In this document: positions 20,866 to 32,900 of the stretch, one piece after another
Layout of the letters: every line of letters starts with the position of its first letter
Position numbering within the stretch: the stretch's first letter is position 1
NCBI GenBank assembly: GCA_027422505.1
Contig: JAPQWV010000005.1
Coordinates: 11,103,501-11,167,500 of the forward strand
Reading direction: 5' to 3'
From: Craterostigma plantagineum
Taxonomy: Eukaryota > Streptophyta > Magnoliopsida > Lamiales > Linderniaceae
DNA length: 64,000 nucleotides
Notes under the pieces: model-generated
Database searches by the model: none
Seen by the model: the letters and a program-made list of their open reading frames with translations, nothing else
What the model was told of the DNA's origin: nothing
Program-made: the position numbers and the translations under genes

Positions 20866-23800
20866 TTTGTGCATGATGTGATCCTATGTGCTTTCACGTA
20901 TTCTATGCTATGTGTTTTCTATACTTAACAAATGATATATCTTGCGTGAAAATTTTCATTTAAAAAAATAAAAAAATAAAAAAATAAAAAAAATAAATAT
21001 ATACATATAAGTATAATATTAGGGGCATGACGATATCTTTAGGATGCTCGATCTACGTCACGAATAGAATTCACTGACATGAGACTGATTGCTTGCTTAA
21101 ATTTTGTCAGTCTAAGTCGCATTCTTGTATTTCTTAGGTATTGAGTTTGTTCCACTAAGACACAAAACCACTTCATTTAAGTGAGGATTCTAGCCTTTTT
21201 ATTACTCTCGTCAGATCTTTTCTTGAGTGAGTCACACATTAATTGCTTGTCATTAACTTGTGATTCTCGGCCTCATACTTGCCGTGTAATAGATCGTTCC
21301 GAAAATGATTAGGGCACTTAGGAAATTCCTCACTTGGCCAAATCTAAATTTTCATTCCTTAAACATTACCTTTAGTCATCCATTTTGAGCTTTCTCCAAA
21401 TTCCTTTTCTTCAATTGAAAACCCCTTTATGCCTTCAACCGACGATTTAATGATTTGAACGGGATATTCAATCAAGAAAAGGAGGGGGAGAATAACTAGA
21501 CGACAAAGAAAAAGATGACAAAAGAAGGAGAAAAAATGCACACGAGGAATGCTCAACACCCAACAAACAGATCAAAAGAACCTGCCTTCTCAACTATGAC
21601 ACTCTCAAAACATTTAAGACGGAGGCATGGATCTTGCTATGAACTTCTCCATAGATAATCTCGTACACTCGTCAGAACGACTGGAAAGAGGAGTGCCTAG
21701 AAGTGAACTTCTCCAACGATAATCCGATCTTATATCGAGACAACGAGAAGAGGAGAACGGCCTTGGGTTCGAATTCCATAACCATGAACTTCTTCAAATC
21801 GATAATATTTGAAACCTCTCTAGGGAATAAGAGAAAAGGAGCATGGTATCGGCCCGAGAACGAACAAGAAGAACTTCGCCCTAGATAATCTCTCAGCCTC
21901 GTAGAGAAGCGGAGCTTCAGCTTGAGCAAGTGCAGACGAATATAAAAAAAAGGATGAGAATGAAAAGACGAAAGAGAAAATGCCGAAGAAAATGAGAACG
22001 ACAAAGAAACGGAAGATGACATAAAGCCTATTTTTCCCAAACATTATGCTTCCCTTCAAAGTCAAGAGCCAAAATTAAAATCCCTCAAAGTCCCTTTGAT
22101 TTCAAATCGACGGTCTCTTGCAAAGGCAAAATAATTAAAAGCGCCTCGATCACAGGTACTTTGACTTAATATGACATGTGTTGACTTGAGCGATATAGAT
22201 ATAAAATCCCTAGTTAAAAGAGTGCTAGAGCGAACCTAATGAGAGTTGTCGAAATGGATCATTCAAGTAGGACTTTAGTTTGCTGACATGACTTGACGGC
22301 ATTTAATCTTTCAACTGTCGTATGAATTTTTAGGCGTGACAATGATCGCAGCAAAATAATCTGACCCCATAGTATTAATAATATTAATATACATGAAAAA
22401 AATAAAAAAAATAATAATAAAATATATATATATATAATAATAAGTTTCTTGACTTTTCTCTCTTATTTTTTCTTAATTATTTAATTAAAAAAATAAATAG
22501 ATCGCACATTTTAATATGCATTTTAATTTGCATCTATGCGGATTGATTAAATGCGACATGTTGTTCATGCTCATACCCTTGCGCGAAATTACAATTACAT
22601 GTATAGAGGAACATGTATCTAGGCTAATCTTGATGAATCGCATGTTCTTAATAATTGTTACTTAGATTGATTTATGTACTTACTTGTTAAATCAATTGAA
22701 GTGCACTATTTGAGGGGGAGCATTTACTACATTTATGCCTTGAATTCCAAATAAATTTGATGATCTTTCTCTAAGTGTTGCAGAAAATTCCAATTTGATT
22801 TTCCTTGAACAACGCACTTCAGAGAAGGACTTCACGAATCTTCGCGTTTTGGAGCTCACGACATTGGTATAATACGTCAAGGGGAGCCTAAATAGAAAAA
22901 TTGCTTCCAAAAAAAAAAATTAACTCTAATCATCTCGACATCTTTTGCTCTAAGTATTGCAGATTTACAAAATTTGAAGAGGGAGCCAGATGTCACTAAT
23001 CTGAATTACAGGGAGTTAATTGCTTTTATTTACATATATAGGGGGAGCAACTATGTGGTTTATTTTTTTTACTCAGGGTCAATCTGAAAACTTAGAAAAA
23101 CTTACTATCGAGAAATTTGGGCGAATTTCGTAATTTTTATTCACAGCTTCTCGAGCGAAAATTGATTTGGGACCAAGTGGTAATTTTTGCTTTCATATTG
23201 ACGAGCGAAAATTAAACAGGAACCAAATGAAAATTCTAGATCGGAATTTGTCGAGCGAAAATTCAATAGTAACCAAAGGAAATTTCTCGATCGTAAGATT
23301 CTCGATCGTAAACAGTAATGAGCCTAGAAATTGTTAAGTATCAAAAATCTAATCAGCCCATTTAACAAAGTTAATGCTTGCAATCGAAAATCCCCAAATA
23401 CACGCAAAACCCTTAATCGCAAAACTCAACAGTCGATAATTTTTCTCTCGCGAAAAACTTTTTCCGCTAAGACGAAAGTCAAAATCTTACATACTTTCAC
23501 TAATCTTCGTCTTTAAGAGGTAGATTCGACATCCTTTAGGGAATTTTTGTGTTTGAACTCCGTGTGCATTTGTATTATGTGATCTTTCGCATGATTTAGT
23601 GTTATATTCTCGTCTATTCAAAATAGGAAAACTCGAATGCTAGTTTGCAATGTTTACGACCGATTTTTGTGAATAATCTGGGTTAAATTCTGCACTAAAG
23701 ATAGTTTCGGTGTTTTCTGATTATTCTGGGAGTGTATTACTTCGACTATCTGCATTTTTAAAGTTCGACTGAAACTGGATTTTAACATTTAACGGCGACG

Positions 23801-24787
23801 AAGAACTTTCTCACTCGCGAATAGTGTCAATTGAATTTCAATTGATCTACTGTTTGTAGTGTAAAAGTTTTTCGATTGCTAATCTTTTAACTTAGTCGTT
23901 AAGCTAGATAACGTAGATCGAAAAATAATTACAATCGAGAATTGAATTTGGATTTTATGCGAGCGAAAAGATTACTGAGCAGAATAGATAGAATAGATGC
24001 AATTTAGTTCGAAGCGCAAAACTTACAAACGAAAACAGTAATTTCGATTTCAATTTTGTACTCGATCGTAAATTTTAGCGGCGATAAAATTAATTTTTCG
24101 ACGATAAAGTTTCTCGATCGCAGAAGTGCGTAGCGATGATTTTAATCGATCGAAAATTTTCTCGGCGAGTCACCTAGTTTCTCGTTGTCAATTTTTTCGT
24201 TCGTAAAATTTCGCAGCGAAAATCTATTTTGAAATCGAAATACTTTCTCGCTCGATAACTTTCAGCGAAAAATTTCTCGATGGTAAATTTACTAAGAAAT
24301 TCCATTTTTTCGATCATAAATTTACACGGAAATTTTTCTCGATCGTAAAATTTCTCGGCTACAGTACCACTCATATAACGTTCAGCACTTAGCAAAATAT
24401 TCCAAGTCTTTTTCCATTGTAGCAGACCTTAGCGAATAAAATTTTTCTCGATCGCATATTAACACGGAGAATTGCATTAAAAATTGCACTTAGACAATTT
24501 AATTGAGAATTTCAATTTTCGCGCGACAAAAAGCACGGAGTGAACAGTGCTTCAACACTTAGAAAAATTTTCAACTAAAATTCCATCGAACTTACATGCT
24601 TATGTTGAAATTGTATTATTTCTTCAATATTCACTTTGTATGATCTATGTGCAAATTTCATGATTTCAGTTACGAATTTATTCAAACATGCTATGACATG
24701 ATCCATTATTGTGGTTTGATAAATTCTAAATTCGACTCAAATTAAAATTCTTTAACTAATGATTTACATTTCTTATGTGTATTTCAG
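20866..24787 (+). other. Spacer between copia-1 pol and third ORF; no gene recognised
   Basis: Holds A-rich runs (20961-20996, 22394-22440), a purine tract (21473-21491), and four purine boxes resembling the GGGGGAGCA boxes of Sirevirus 3' regions: 22702-22722, 22879-22888, 22976-22987 and 23038-23050. From about 23100 to 24560 it is dense in TCGATCG, CTCGATCGTAAA and CGAGCGAAAA words, like the copia-1 leader. Open frames on either strand are short and match nothing I recognise. At 3.9 kb it is longer than expected for such a spacer and may hide an unrecognised insertion. Confidence 0.5.
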
Positions 24788-25108
24788 ATGGATCATTATC
24801 CAACATACAACCGCATATATGAGAAGGCCATGTACCTCAATGTACAAGACACTAATTTCCAGCTCGACATGACGTCCTTTCGGTGTCCTGACGAGATTAT
24901 GGTGTCTATACTACAAGGCCATCCCCTGTGGCATGCTCTGACGGTGACGGCCTCAGTGCCTATGGTCTACCTTCAACAATTTTGGGGGATGATCAAGAGC
25001 CACGTTATTGAAGGGGCATACAGCTTCACAACGGTGATAGGGACGAGGCACATAAATGTGAACAAGAATGACTTCGGTCTCATTCTCGACCTCCCCTACA
25101 ACCCGAAC
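24788..25108 (+). pseudogene. Third ORF of a copia element, fragment 1 (N-terminal)
   Basis: An ATG-started frame of 107 codons before interruption by the old Tekay element. Visible blocks are MVSILQGHPLWHALT, VYLQQFWGMI and the TRHINVNKNDFGLILDLP segment. An NP..Y(L/V)..QFW block followed by a V/T-D-x-x-LGLxxP-like stretch is typical, as I recall, of the extra ORFs found downstream of pol in many dicot copia elements. Their function is unknown. The same frame resumes at 41956 after the insertion. Confidence 0.6.
25104..25108 (+). repeat. TSD left copy of old Tekay element
   Basis: CGAAC here and again at 41956-41960: a perfect 5-bp target-site duplication. Confidence 0.85.
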
Positions 25109-25427
25109 AGTGGCGACCCTACTTCTTAATTAAGTTAATTGGCGGATTTCCGCAACGAAAGTCGCGGAGGACCCGATTTATAAAAACTTTTTAAAGAAAA
25201 TAATATACATATATAATCTAAAGTCGGGTTTACAAAACGCGTCACTATAATACATCGGGCCGAAGCCCCAAAAATCTAAACCCGACTATCCTACGCCTCT
25301 CCACAGGTCGCGTCCCATGTACTGCGCCGCCCTCAAAAGCCCGTGGAGTCACCGCCGCCAGCCAGCCTACAGCTCACCCGGACATGTATCGGTGTCGGGC
25401 TCAGTCTTACCTACAAAAATAAAACCC

Positions 25428-25443
25428 TGAGCAAAATTGCCCA
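25428..25443 (-). promoter_or_regulatory. Conserved LTR hairpin (TACTGGGC type)
   Basis: Minus strand TGGGCAA-TT-TTGCTCA, then GGGTTTTATTTTTGTAGGTAAG; 319 nt from the LTR end. Confidence 0.5.
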
Positions 25444-26877
25444 GTAGGTGGTAGTAAAAACAACCATGCATATGCGTGCGTGCACTCAACCCAATCCCAT
25501 GTCCTCACAACATGATAATGCACGCTCGAACCTACGTCACATCTCATCATATAACAGGGCCCTTGGCTAGACTCAGCACCCACGCGCGCAATGGCAAGGT
25601 ACGCCATAAACCATGCGATAGCCCACGCCGGCCGTGCCGGGTCGCTCCTTCCGCACTCAATCTCAACCCGACGGTATTCCCCGAGTAGTATACCACTAAC
25701 CCGGGTAGACAGGAATCTCACATCTGCCAGCCGTCTCTGAGCCAAATAATATCCGGTGGCATACACCTCGGGTGGCTCAATCCCGTGTAGATGGGTGTCG
25801 CAAACCCCCTCTCCCACCAGGTGCTACGCGAGTCTAACCCTGACGACCAGTAACGGTCACTCTACCCCACTCATCCGACATCATAAGGTGTCACCGTACA
25901 AATACGATATCTCATCAACCTCTCACGTGCATGTCGTGAAATGCACATAAAATCAATCGCATGTAACATATACACCGAAACCACATAACTTGTATAAATA
26001 TCAACCTAGGCCGAATGTTTTAAAATCCAAAATCATATTTATAATTTAAAATATGGGTTGACCCGAAAATATAAGCCATAGTACGAAATATTTTATTTTA
26101 AAATTGATTTGGGCTGAAAATAATTTTATTCAAATGTATTGGGCCTGAAATGGGGCAAAAGCCCAAAATTTAATCCGTGGCCAACTCTGGTCAAAGCCCA
26201 AATCGTATCGCCCAAAACCCACATTTAAAAGCTGGTCAACCCGTAAAACTTCGAGTCAACGTTCGAATTCGCGACACTTTCGTCGATTTCGCTGATCGAT
26301 TGATCAGGCCCGCGAAACCCAATTTAAGCCCGCGCAAAGCCCGACGTCACTCACAGGAATCACCCCGCGAAATTATGTCAGCCCGCGAAACTCAAAGTCG
26401 GCCCGTGACTTATCTCACAACTCGCGAAACAGCTTCAGCCCCCGAAACCCGAATGCTGGCCCGCGAAAATCATTTTCACTCACACTTCGCCAAACATTTG
26501 AGCCCGCGACAAAATTTCGCGACCCGAAACTCAATTCGGCCAATTTTCTATTTATTTTAAAAATCATTTCACTCAATTCGCGAACTAAGAAACGGCCCGC
26601 AAAATCCTTTAAACTCTCACTCGATTCGCAAATAAAAACTATACCCGCGAAACTCTTTTTAACTCTCACAATTCGCCAAATAAAATCGACCTAATTCGCA
26701 AACTAATTCAACCCGCGAAACAAATTATCACTCGATTCGCCAATCTCCTAATTCGCAAAATCAACTCGCAAAACACAACATTTCCACGGTTCCTACAACA
26801 TACTTCGCGAATAATGAACAGACCCTAGTTTTCCAGAAATTTAACACGTTCTTCATCCCACAAACACATCACATTCA

Positions 26878-26882
26878 ATTAT
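26878..26882 (+). repeat. TSD left copy of young Tekay element
   Basis: ATTAT here and at 37599-37603. The unoccupied site with a single ATTAT is preserved at 40915-40919 in the other LTR of the old element. Confidence 0.95.
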
Positions 26883-27236
26883 TGTGGCGCCCCGACTTCC
26901 TAACTGCCTAACTTAGCGCATTTCTACGTGCCTAGTGAATTTGCAAATAGAGAAGTGCACCGAAAATGCGTACAAATTTTTCATTTACGAAATGAAACAT
27001 CGTTCTGTACAAGACAAAAGAATGCATGCCGAACATCAAGTTCCAGACATGGTCTAACTACAACGGCGAAGGTGTGTCGGCACAGCAAAAGCTCCTATGC
27101 GCCCGGCCTCACAGGTCGTCATCCACACACACACGTCCACCCCAAAAGCAGCACGAAGCTCCAAAAGATTGGCCTTGCCTTCAAAACGCGGTCACATACC
27201 GTGATCGCCGGTGCCTACAACACACAACGTAAGGAA

Positions 27237-27253
27237 TGAGCCACCGAGGCTCA
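27237..27253 (-). promoter_or_regulatory. Conserved LTR hairpin, covarying variant
   Basis: Minus strand TGAGCC-TCGGT-GGCTCA, then TTCCTTACGTTGTGTGTTGTAGG; about 354 nt from the LTR end. The second LTR copy is at 34929-34945. Confidence 0.55.
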
Positions 27254-27321
27254 GTAAGTAGAAATCATGCATGTGTGCATGTGTCACTCCCCCGCAACGG
27301 CAATCCGCGCCGATGCATATA

Positions 27322-27423
27322 CACTCGCAAAGGCAATCCTCGCCCAAGCATATAACACTCGCAAAGGCAATCCACGCCGATGCATACAACACTCGCAAAG
27401 GCGAACCACGCCGATGCATATAT
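27322..27423. repeat. Three 34-bp tandem units in the young LTR
   Basis: Units at 27322, 27356 and 27390, each beginning CACTCGCAAAGGC and ending GCATA(T/C)A(A/T)-like, with a partial unit to the left. Repeated identically at 35014-35115 in the other LTR. Confidence 0.9.
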
Positions 27424-29905
27424 CAGTCGTACCAACGTACTCAAACTAATGTCACTCAGGGCCCTCGGCTAATCTCACTATGCACCACAAGAGCTCACGT
27501 CCCTCAGGGACAACACGACAGCGGTCCACGCCGGATGGCCGAACCCTAGGATGCACATCGTTCCCCTAGGTCGCCATATAATCCCGGTCGTCCCCGACTG
27601 TCCGGCGGTCGCTCACGCTGGTAGCCCACGCTGAGGTAGCCTACACCAGGGTTCCACCCTGTTTCGCTTACACCCTCAGGTCGCACCCTCCAGGTCGCAC
27701 CTTACCGCCACGGGCCATGCCCAAATCCTATCCACAGGATATCAATATATATATCTACAATAATAGTACGACGACGCTAAAACGCCGCCCTGGTAGCATA
27801 GGAGACAGCCCCCGACTCAACTACGAGTCGACACACTTGCCCACATCGGCAAGTCCTCGTCGCGTACAAGCGACACATCATTACGCACACTCAATCCCAC
27901 GACCCTCCCTCACGAGTTCGTGTGTGCACGTGAGTATGCATATGCAGATACAAGTAAATGCAACATAGGCTTACCACATTTTAAATACTTAAATCAATTT
28001 ACGAAGTCATGAAACCACATAAGCACGTAATCACACAAATTAGGCACGTAAATCAAGTTGTGTGTCGTAGTTGGACTTCTACTTACCTGTCGTCCGAGCG
28101 TAACTAGTATTCTCCCCGTTTGCTCCTAAGGTACGACCTTTAAATAAAATTATTGGAGTATTAGCACATTGTTTCCTTAGTTAACTTGTCAAAATAATTA
28201 ATTTCCGTTACGCTACTTATTTGGACTTGTATCAATTTCCTAGACTCCAAGTCAATTGATTTGCCTTATTAAATTTCCCAAGTCATTGGATTTCTATGCT
28301 AAGTCATGTTAGAATTAATTTGTTCTAAATCATATGTGTCTCGGCGAAAGTGTGTTAATTTTAGGGTTGGGTTTCGATCGAAGCAACAATTGGCTCAATT
28401 CCACCTAAGTCTCGATCCTTAGGAAATTTCTAACTTATAATATTTCAATTCTTACATGTTAAGCTCGGCGAAAGTCAATCGATTGCAAGGTCTCGCCCAA
28501 TTCAATTTAGCAAAATTGATATATCCTAAACCCTAGTTTCGCCCGATTAATTTCATCCCATTGAATTCCTATTTTTGTATGGCTTTCGCCCGAATCTTGT
28601 CCTCCAATTCCTTTCGATCGAAAGCCCTTCTTATCAACTACTTTCGATCGAAACTTGTTCCATTCAAACGTCAATTCAATTTGGCGACTATCATGAATTG
28701 GTTTCACTCGACGCAATGCGAGTTTCGCCGAGATTTCATTCGGTCGAAACTCACTTGCTCAATTCCTGATTTTGATTAATGATTATCAAGTGTTAGTTTC
28801 GCCCGACGTTGCATGTACATTGAGGAGTTTCGCCGAGATCTCTTTCGGTCGAAACCCTATTTAACTAGCTAATTTCAATTGATTCTAGGGTTTCGCTCGA
28901 TTCCAATTCCAATTGAGATAGTGTTTCGCCGTGTCTTATGTCATCATTGACGTCATGTAGGTTTCGATCGAAACCATGCAAAGGGTTTGGCCACTTTCGA
29001 TCGATTGCATGGATTTGGGGTTGAGTTTCGATCGAAACTCACCACTTATTGGATTTACTATTCAAAATTAATTCAATTTGGACCTTAGACTCATGAGTTC
29101 TATCGCCCAAAACACTGAAATTGAATTTTCCACTTTCGATCGAGAGTGTTCTTCCCATCGAAACTGTTTTCTTCCCCATTTCCAGTCGAAGCTTCTGTAT
29201 CATATACCTATCTGCTACCTAAATCGTATGGTATTCTCTTAAAACTGTTATCCTAGTTCCATTAACCCTAAATATCGGCTTCGAATCGGGACATTAACAC
29301 GAGTTTTATCTCGCATTTAGGGTTTTCGAGATCTTCTCCACCCACTTGCTTTTAATGCCATTTATAACCTTCATCTACTCCTATAGTACGAAATTAAAGC
29401 TTAGGGAGGGTATTTCACTTACAGATCTCGAAATCCTTAACTAGTGGGAGTGCTCTTGGTTTGATTTTGGCTCTCGACTCCTTCACCTTTCTTGCTCGTT
29501 ATCACGTTGGTAATTGACTAAGGGTTTGTGGACTTGAAACTGTTCTCTAAGTGGGATTTAATTGGCTCAAGCCTAAGTAACAAAATATCCCTTGATTTAG
29601 GGGTATTTGTCCCAACCTTTCCCTTTTGGTCCTTGTTGGGCCTAATTTTTCAATTCTAGGCCAATTGAGACTTACTTTACCACTTTACACATAGCCTAGT
29701 CTTTTCTTGGTCTATTTTCGAAATTCTAATAAATTCGGGTATCAGGTGACCCGAATAAATTTCCGCGAGACGTCTAGGTCTCACAAGCACTTAAGGCACA
29801 TAAGTCGCATTAATGCACGTAAATCATACAATGCACGTAAAGCACAAAATCATATTTTCGCTAATTTATTGGCCCTAAAGACTTACGGGGAACCCGGGTG
29901 CTACA

Positions 29906-29920
29906 TCCTCCTCCCCTTAA
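29906..29920 (-). other. Polypurine tract of young Tekay element
   Basis: Minus strand AAGGGGAGGAGGA immediately before the 3' LTR terminus TGTAGC; primes plus-strand DNA synthesis in this family. Confidence 0.85.
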
Positions 29921-29940
29921 GGAGGATTTCGCCCCCGAAA

Positions 29941-32900
29941 TCAGCCCGTTCGGAACAATTCAGGATAGTGGGTTTTCATCTCATCCTCGCGTTCCCACGT
30001 GGCTTCCTCCATTGACTGATTCCGCCACAGAACTTTTACTAGAGGAATCTCTTTGTTCCTAAGCCTCTTCGTCTCATGCATCAATATTTCCACGGGAGTT
30101 TCTTCATAACTCAGGTCTGGTTTCAAGTGTTGGTGCAGTGAGTCATTTACCACCACGTGGCTTGGGTCAGCGATATACTTCCGCAATGTGGAAACATGGA
30201 ATACATCGTGTACTTGTGACAACGACGCTGGTAGTTCTAGTTGGTAAGCCACTTCACCAACTCTCTTTATTATCTTGAAGGGGCCGATGTATCTCGGACT
30301 TAGTTTTCCCTTCTTTCCAAACCTTTTGACTCCCTTCATCGGTGATATCTTCACAAAGACCCAATCATCCACCTCGAATTCTAGCGGTCTACGTCTCCGA
30401 TCCGCATAACTCTTCTGTCTACTTTGCGCCGTGCGCATTCTTTCTCTGATCATCGTAATAATTTCCGTCATTTCCCGTATCATGTCTGGGCCTAACATCG
30501 CCCGTTCACCTACTTCATCCCAATGCACTGGGGACCTGCACTTCCGTCCGTACAAGGCTTCATACGGAGCCATTCCAATTGTAGCTTGATAGCTATTGTT
30601 GTACGAGAATTCTACAAGTGGAAGGTACTTGCTCCAGTTGCCTTTGAAATCAAGTACGCAAGCTCGTAGCATATCTTCCAGTGTTTGGATCGTCCGCTCG
30701 GATTGGCCGTCCGTTTGCGGATGAGATGCTGTGCTAAATGCCAACCTTGTCCCCATGGCCTTTTGTAAACTTGTCCAGAATTTAGATAGAAACCGTGAAT
30801 CGCGGTCTGAAACTATCGTTAAGGGTGTCCCATGGAGTCTTACTATCTCTTGAATGTATAATTCTGCATACCGCTCCATGGTAAATGCTGTACTTATCGG
30901 CAGAAAATGGGCAGATTTCGTAAGTCGGTCTACAATTACCCAGATTGCGTCGTGTCCTTTCGCATTCCTTGGCAATCCGCTCACGAAATCCATCGTTATA
31001 TTGTCCCATTTCCACTCTGGGATTGGTAAAGGTTGTAGTGTCCCAGCCGGCCGCTGGTGTTCTGCCTTGATTTGCTGGCAAGTGAGGCATTGGCTCACGA
31101 ACGTCGCTACGTCCTTTTTCATTCCCGGCCACCAGTAGTTAGTCCTTAGATCCCTATATAGCTTCGTAGCCCCCGGATGTATCGAATATGGCGTGGTATG
31201 TGCTTCTGTCATTATGACTCGTCTGAGGTCCACATCGTTCGGAACGTACAATCTACTCTTGTAGTTTAAGCTTCCGTCGTCCCGAAATGCGAAGTCCGTC
31301 GTCGACTGCTCAGTCTGCGCTCCCTTGGTTTTCAGGTAAAACTCGTCGTTTTCTTGTGCCTTTTTGATCTGCTCCAGTAGCGTTGGTTGCAGAGTCAGAG
31401 CTGCTAACTTCACCTCGACTTCTCCCAATGGTACGACTTCCACGTCGAGTCGTTGAAGTTCCGCGCTTACTGATTTCCGGCTTAGTGCATCTGCTACCAC
31501 GTTCGCCTTCCCTGGGTGGTAGTTGATCACACAATCATAGTCTTTCACCAATTCCAGCCACCGTCTTTGTCTCATATTGAGTTCCTTCTGGGTGAAGAAA
31601 TACTTTAAACTCTTGTGGTCGGTGTAGATTTCGCATCTCTCTCCATACAAGTAGTGCCTCCAAATTTTGAGAGCGAAAACCACCGCAGCAAGCTCCAAGT
31701 CGTGTGTAGGGTAGTTCTTTTCGTACTCCTTTAGTTGTCGTGAGGCGTAAGCCACCACGTTACCGTTCTGCATCAGTACGCATCCTAACCCATTCTTCGA
31801 GGCATCGCTATACACTGAGAACCCTCCTGTTCCCGTGGGTATCGTTAGTACTGGGGCTGTAGTAAGCCGCTTTTTCAGTTCTTGGAAGCTTCGTTCACAC
31901 TCCTCGTTCCATAGAAAAGGCGTGTTCTTCTTGGTCAACCTTGTCAGCGTAGAGGCGATTCTAGAGAAATCCTTGATGAATTTCCTATAGTAGCCTGCTA
32001 AGCCTAGGAAGCTCCGTACTTCCGTTACGTTAGTCGGCGGCGGCCAGTCACTAATTGCTTCTATCTTGCTCGGGTCCACCGAGATTCCCGCTCCCGAGAC
32101 GATGTGTCCCAAGAACGCTACTTGATCCAGCCAAAATTCACACTTCTTATATTTGGCGTACAGCTGCTTTTCCTTCAATACTCCGAGTACTACTTGTAGG
32201 TGTTGTTCGTGCTCCTCCTTCGTCTTGGAGTAGACGAGGATGTCATCTATGAACACGATCACGAACTTGTCTAGATAGGCTTCGAACACCCGGTTCATTA
32301 GGTCCATGAAGGCCGCCGGTGCGTTCGTCAGTCCAAAGGGCATAACCAAAAATTCGAAATGCCCGTATCTGGTACTGAACGCCGTTTTGGGAATGTCTTC
32401 TTTGCGGATTTTCAGTTGATGGTACCCCGACCTCAAGTCGATCTTAGAAAATACTGTGGCGCCTTGTAGTTGGTCGAAGAGGTCGTCTATTCGGGGTAGT
32501 GGATACTTATGCTTAACCGTCAGCTTGTTCAACTCTCTGTAGTCTATGCACAGTCTCATCGAGCCGTCTTTCTTTCGTACGAATAGGACTGGCGCACCCC
32601 AGGGAGAAAAGCTGGTCTGAATGAATCCTTTTTGTAGGAGTTCATCTATTTGCTCCTTCAACTCCTTTAATTCGGTTGGCGCTAAGCGATATGGAGCCTT
32701 GGACACTGGTGCTGCTCCCGGCACCAGGTCAATTGTAAACTCAATTTCTCTGTCTGGGGGTAATCCCGGCAAGTCCTCCGGGAATACGTCGGAGAATTCC
32801 TTAATCACGGGTACGTCTTCGAGTTTCGTGGGGGTATTCTCTTCTACCTTCAGCGCGAACACCAGGTATGCCTCGCATCCTGAGTTGACTAATCGCTGAG

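Larger units (their letters stand above)
25109..26882 (-). mobile_element. Old Tekay 3' LTR, part 1 (element 3' side)
   Basis: Minus-strand 3' end of the LTR. It carries the GGGCTTCGGCCC hairpin (25257-25268), the CTTTTGAGGGCG block (near 25330) and the TACTGGGC hairpin (25428-25443), and is closely related to 1-831. From 26250 on it contains many CGCGAAA/TTCGC words. Interrupted at 26882 by the young element. Confidence 0.8.
26883..29905 (-). mobile_element. 3' LTR of young Tekay element
   Basis: Minus-strand termini TGTAGCACCCGGG...GTCGGGGCGCCACA. It includes three 34-bp tandem units (27322-27423), the covarying TACTGAGC hairpin (27237-27253) and a zone of TTTCGATCGAAA-type palindromes (about 28370-29170). 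Open frames within it are chance. Confidence 0.95.

Noticed and set aside
27322..27423. Regularly spaced repeats that could suggest a CRISPR array
   Set aside because: Units are contiguous with no unique spacers, only three copies, inside a plant LTR.
26928..29100. Several 60-100 codon open frames repeated at 34620-36500
   Set aside because: They lie inside the two identical LTRs of the young element and repeat only because the LTRs do; no protein family resemblance.
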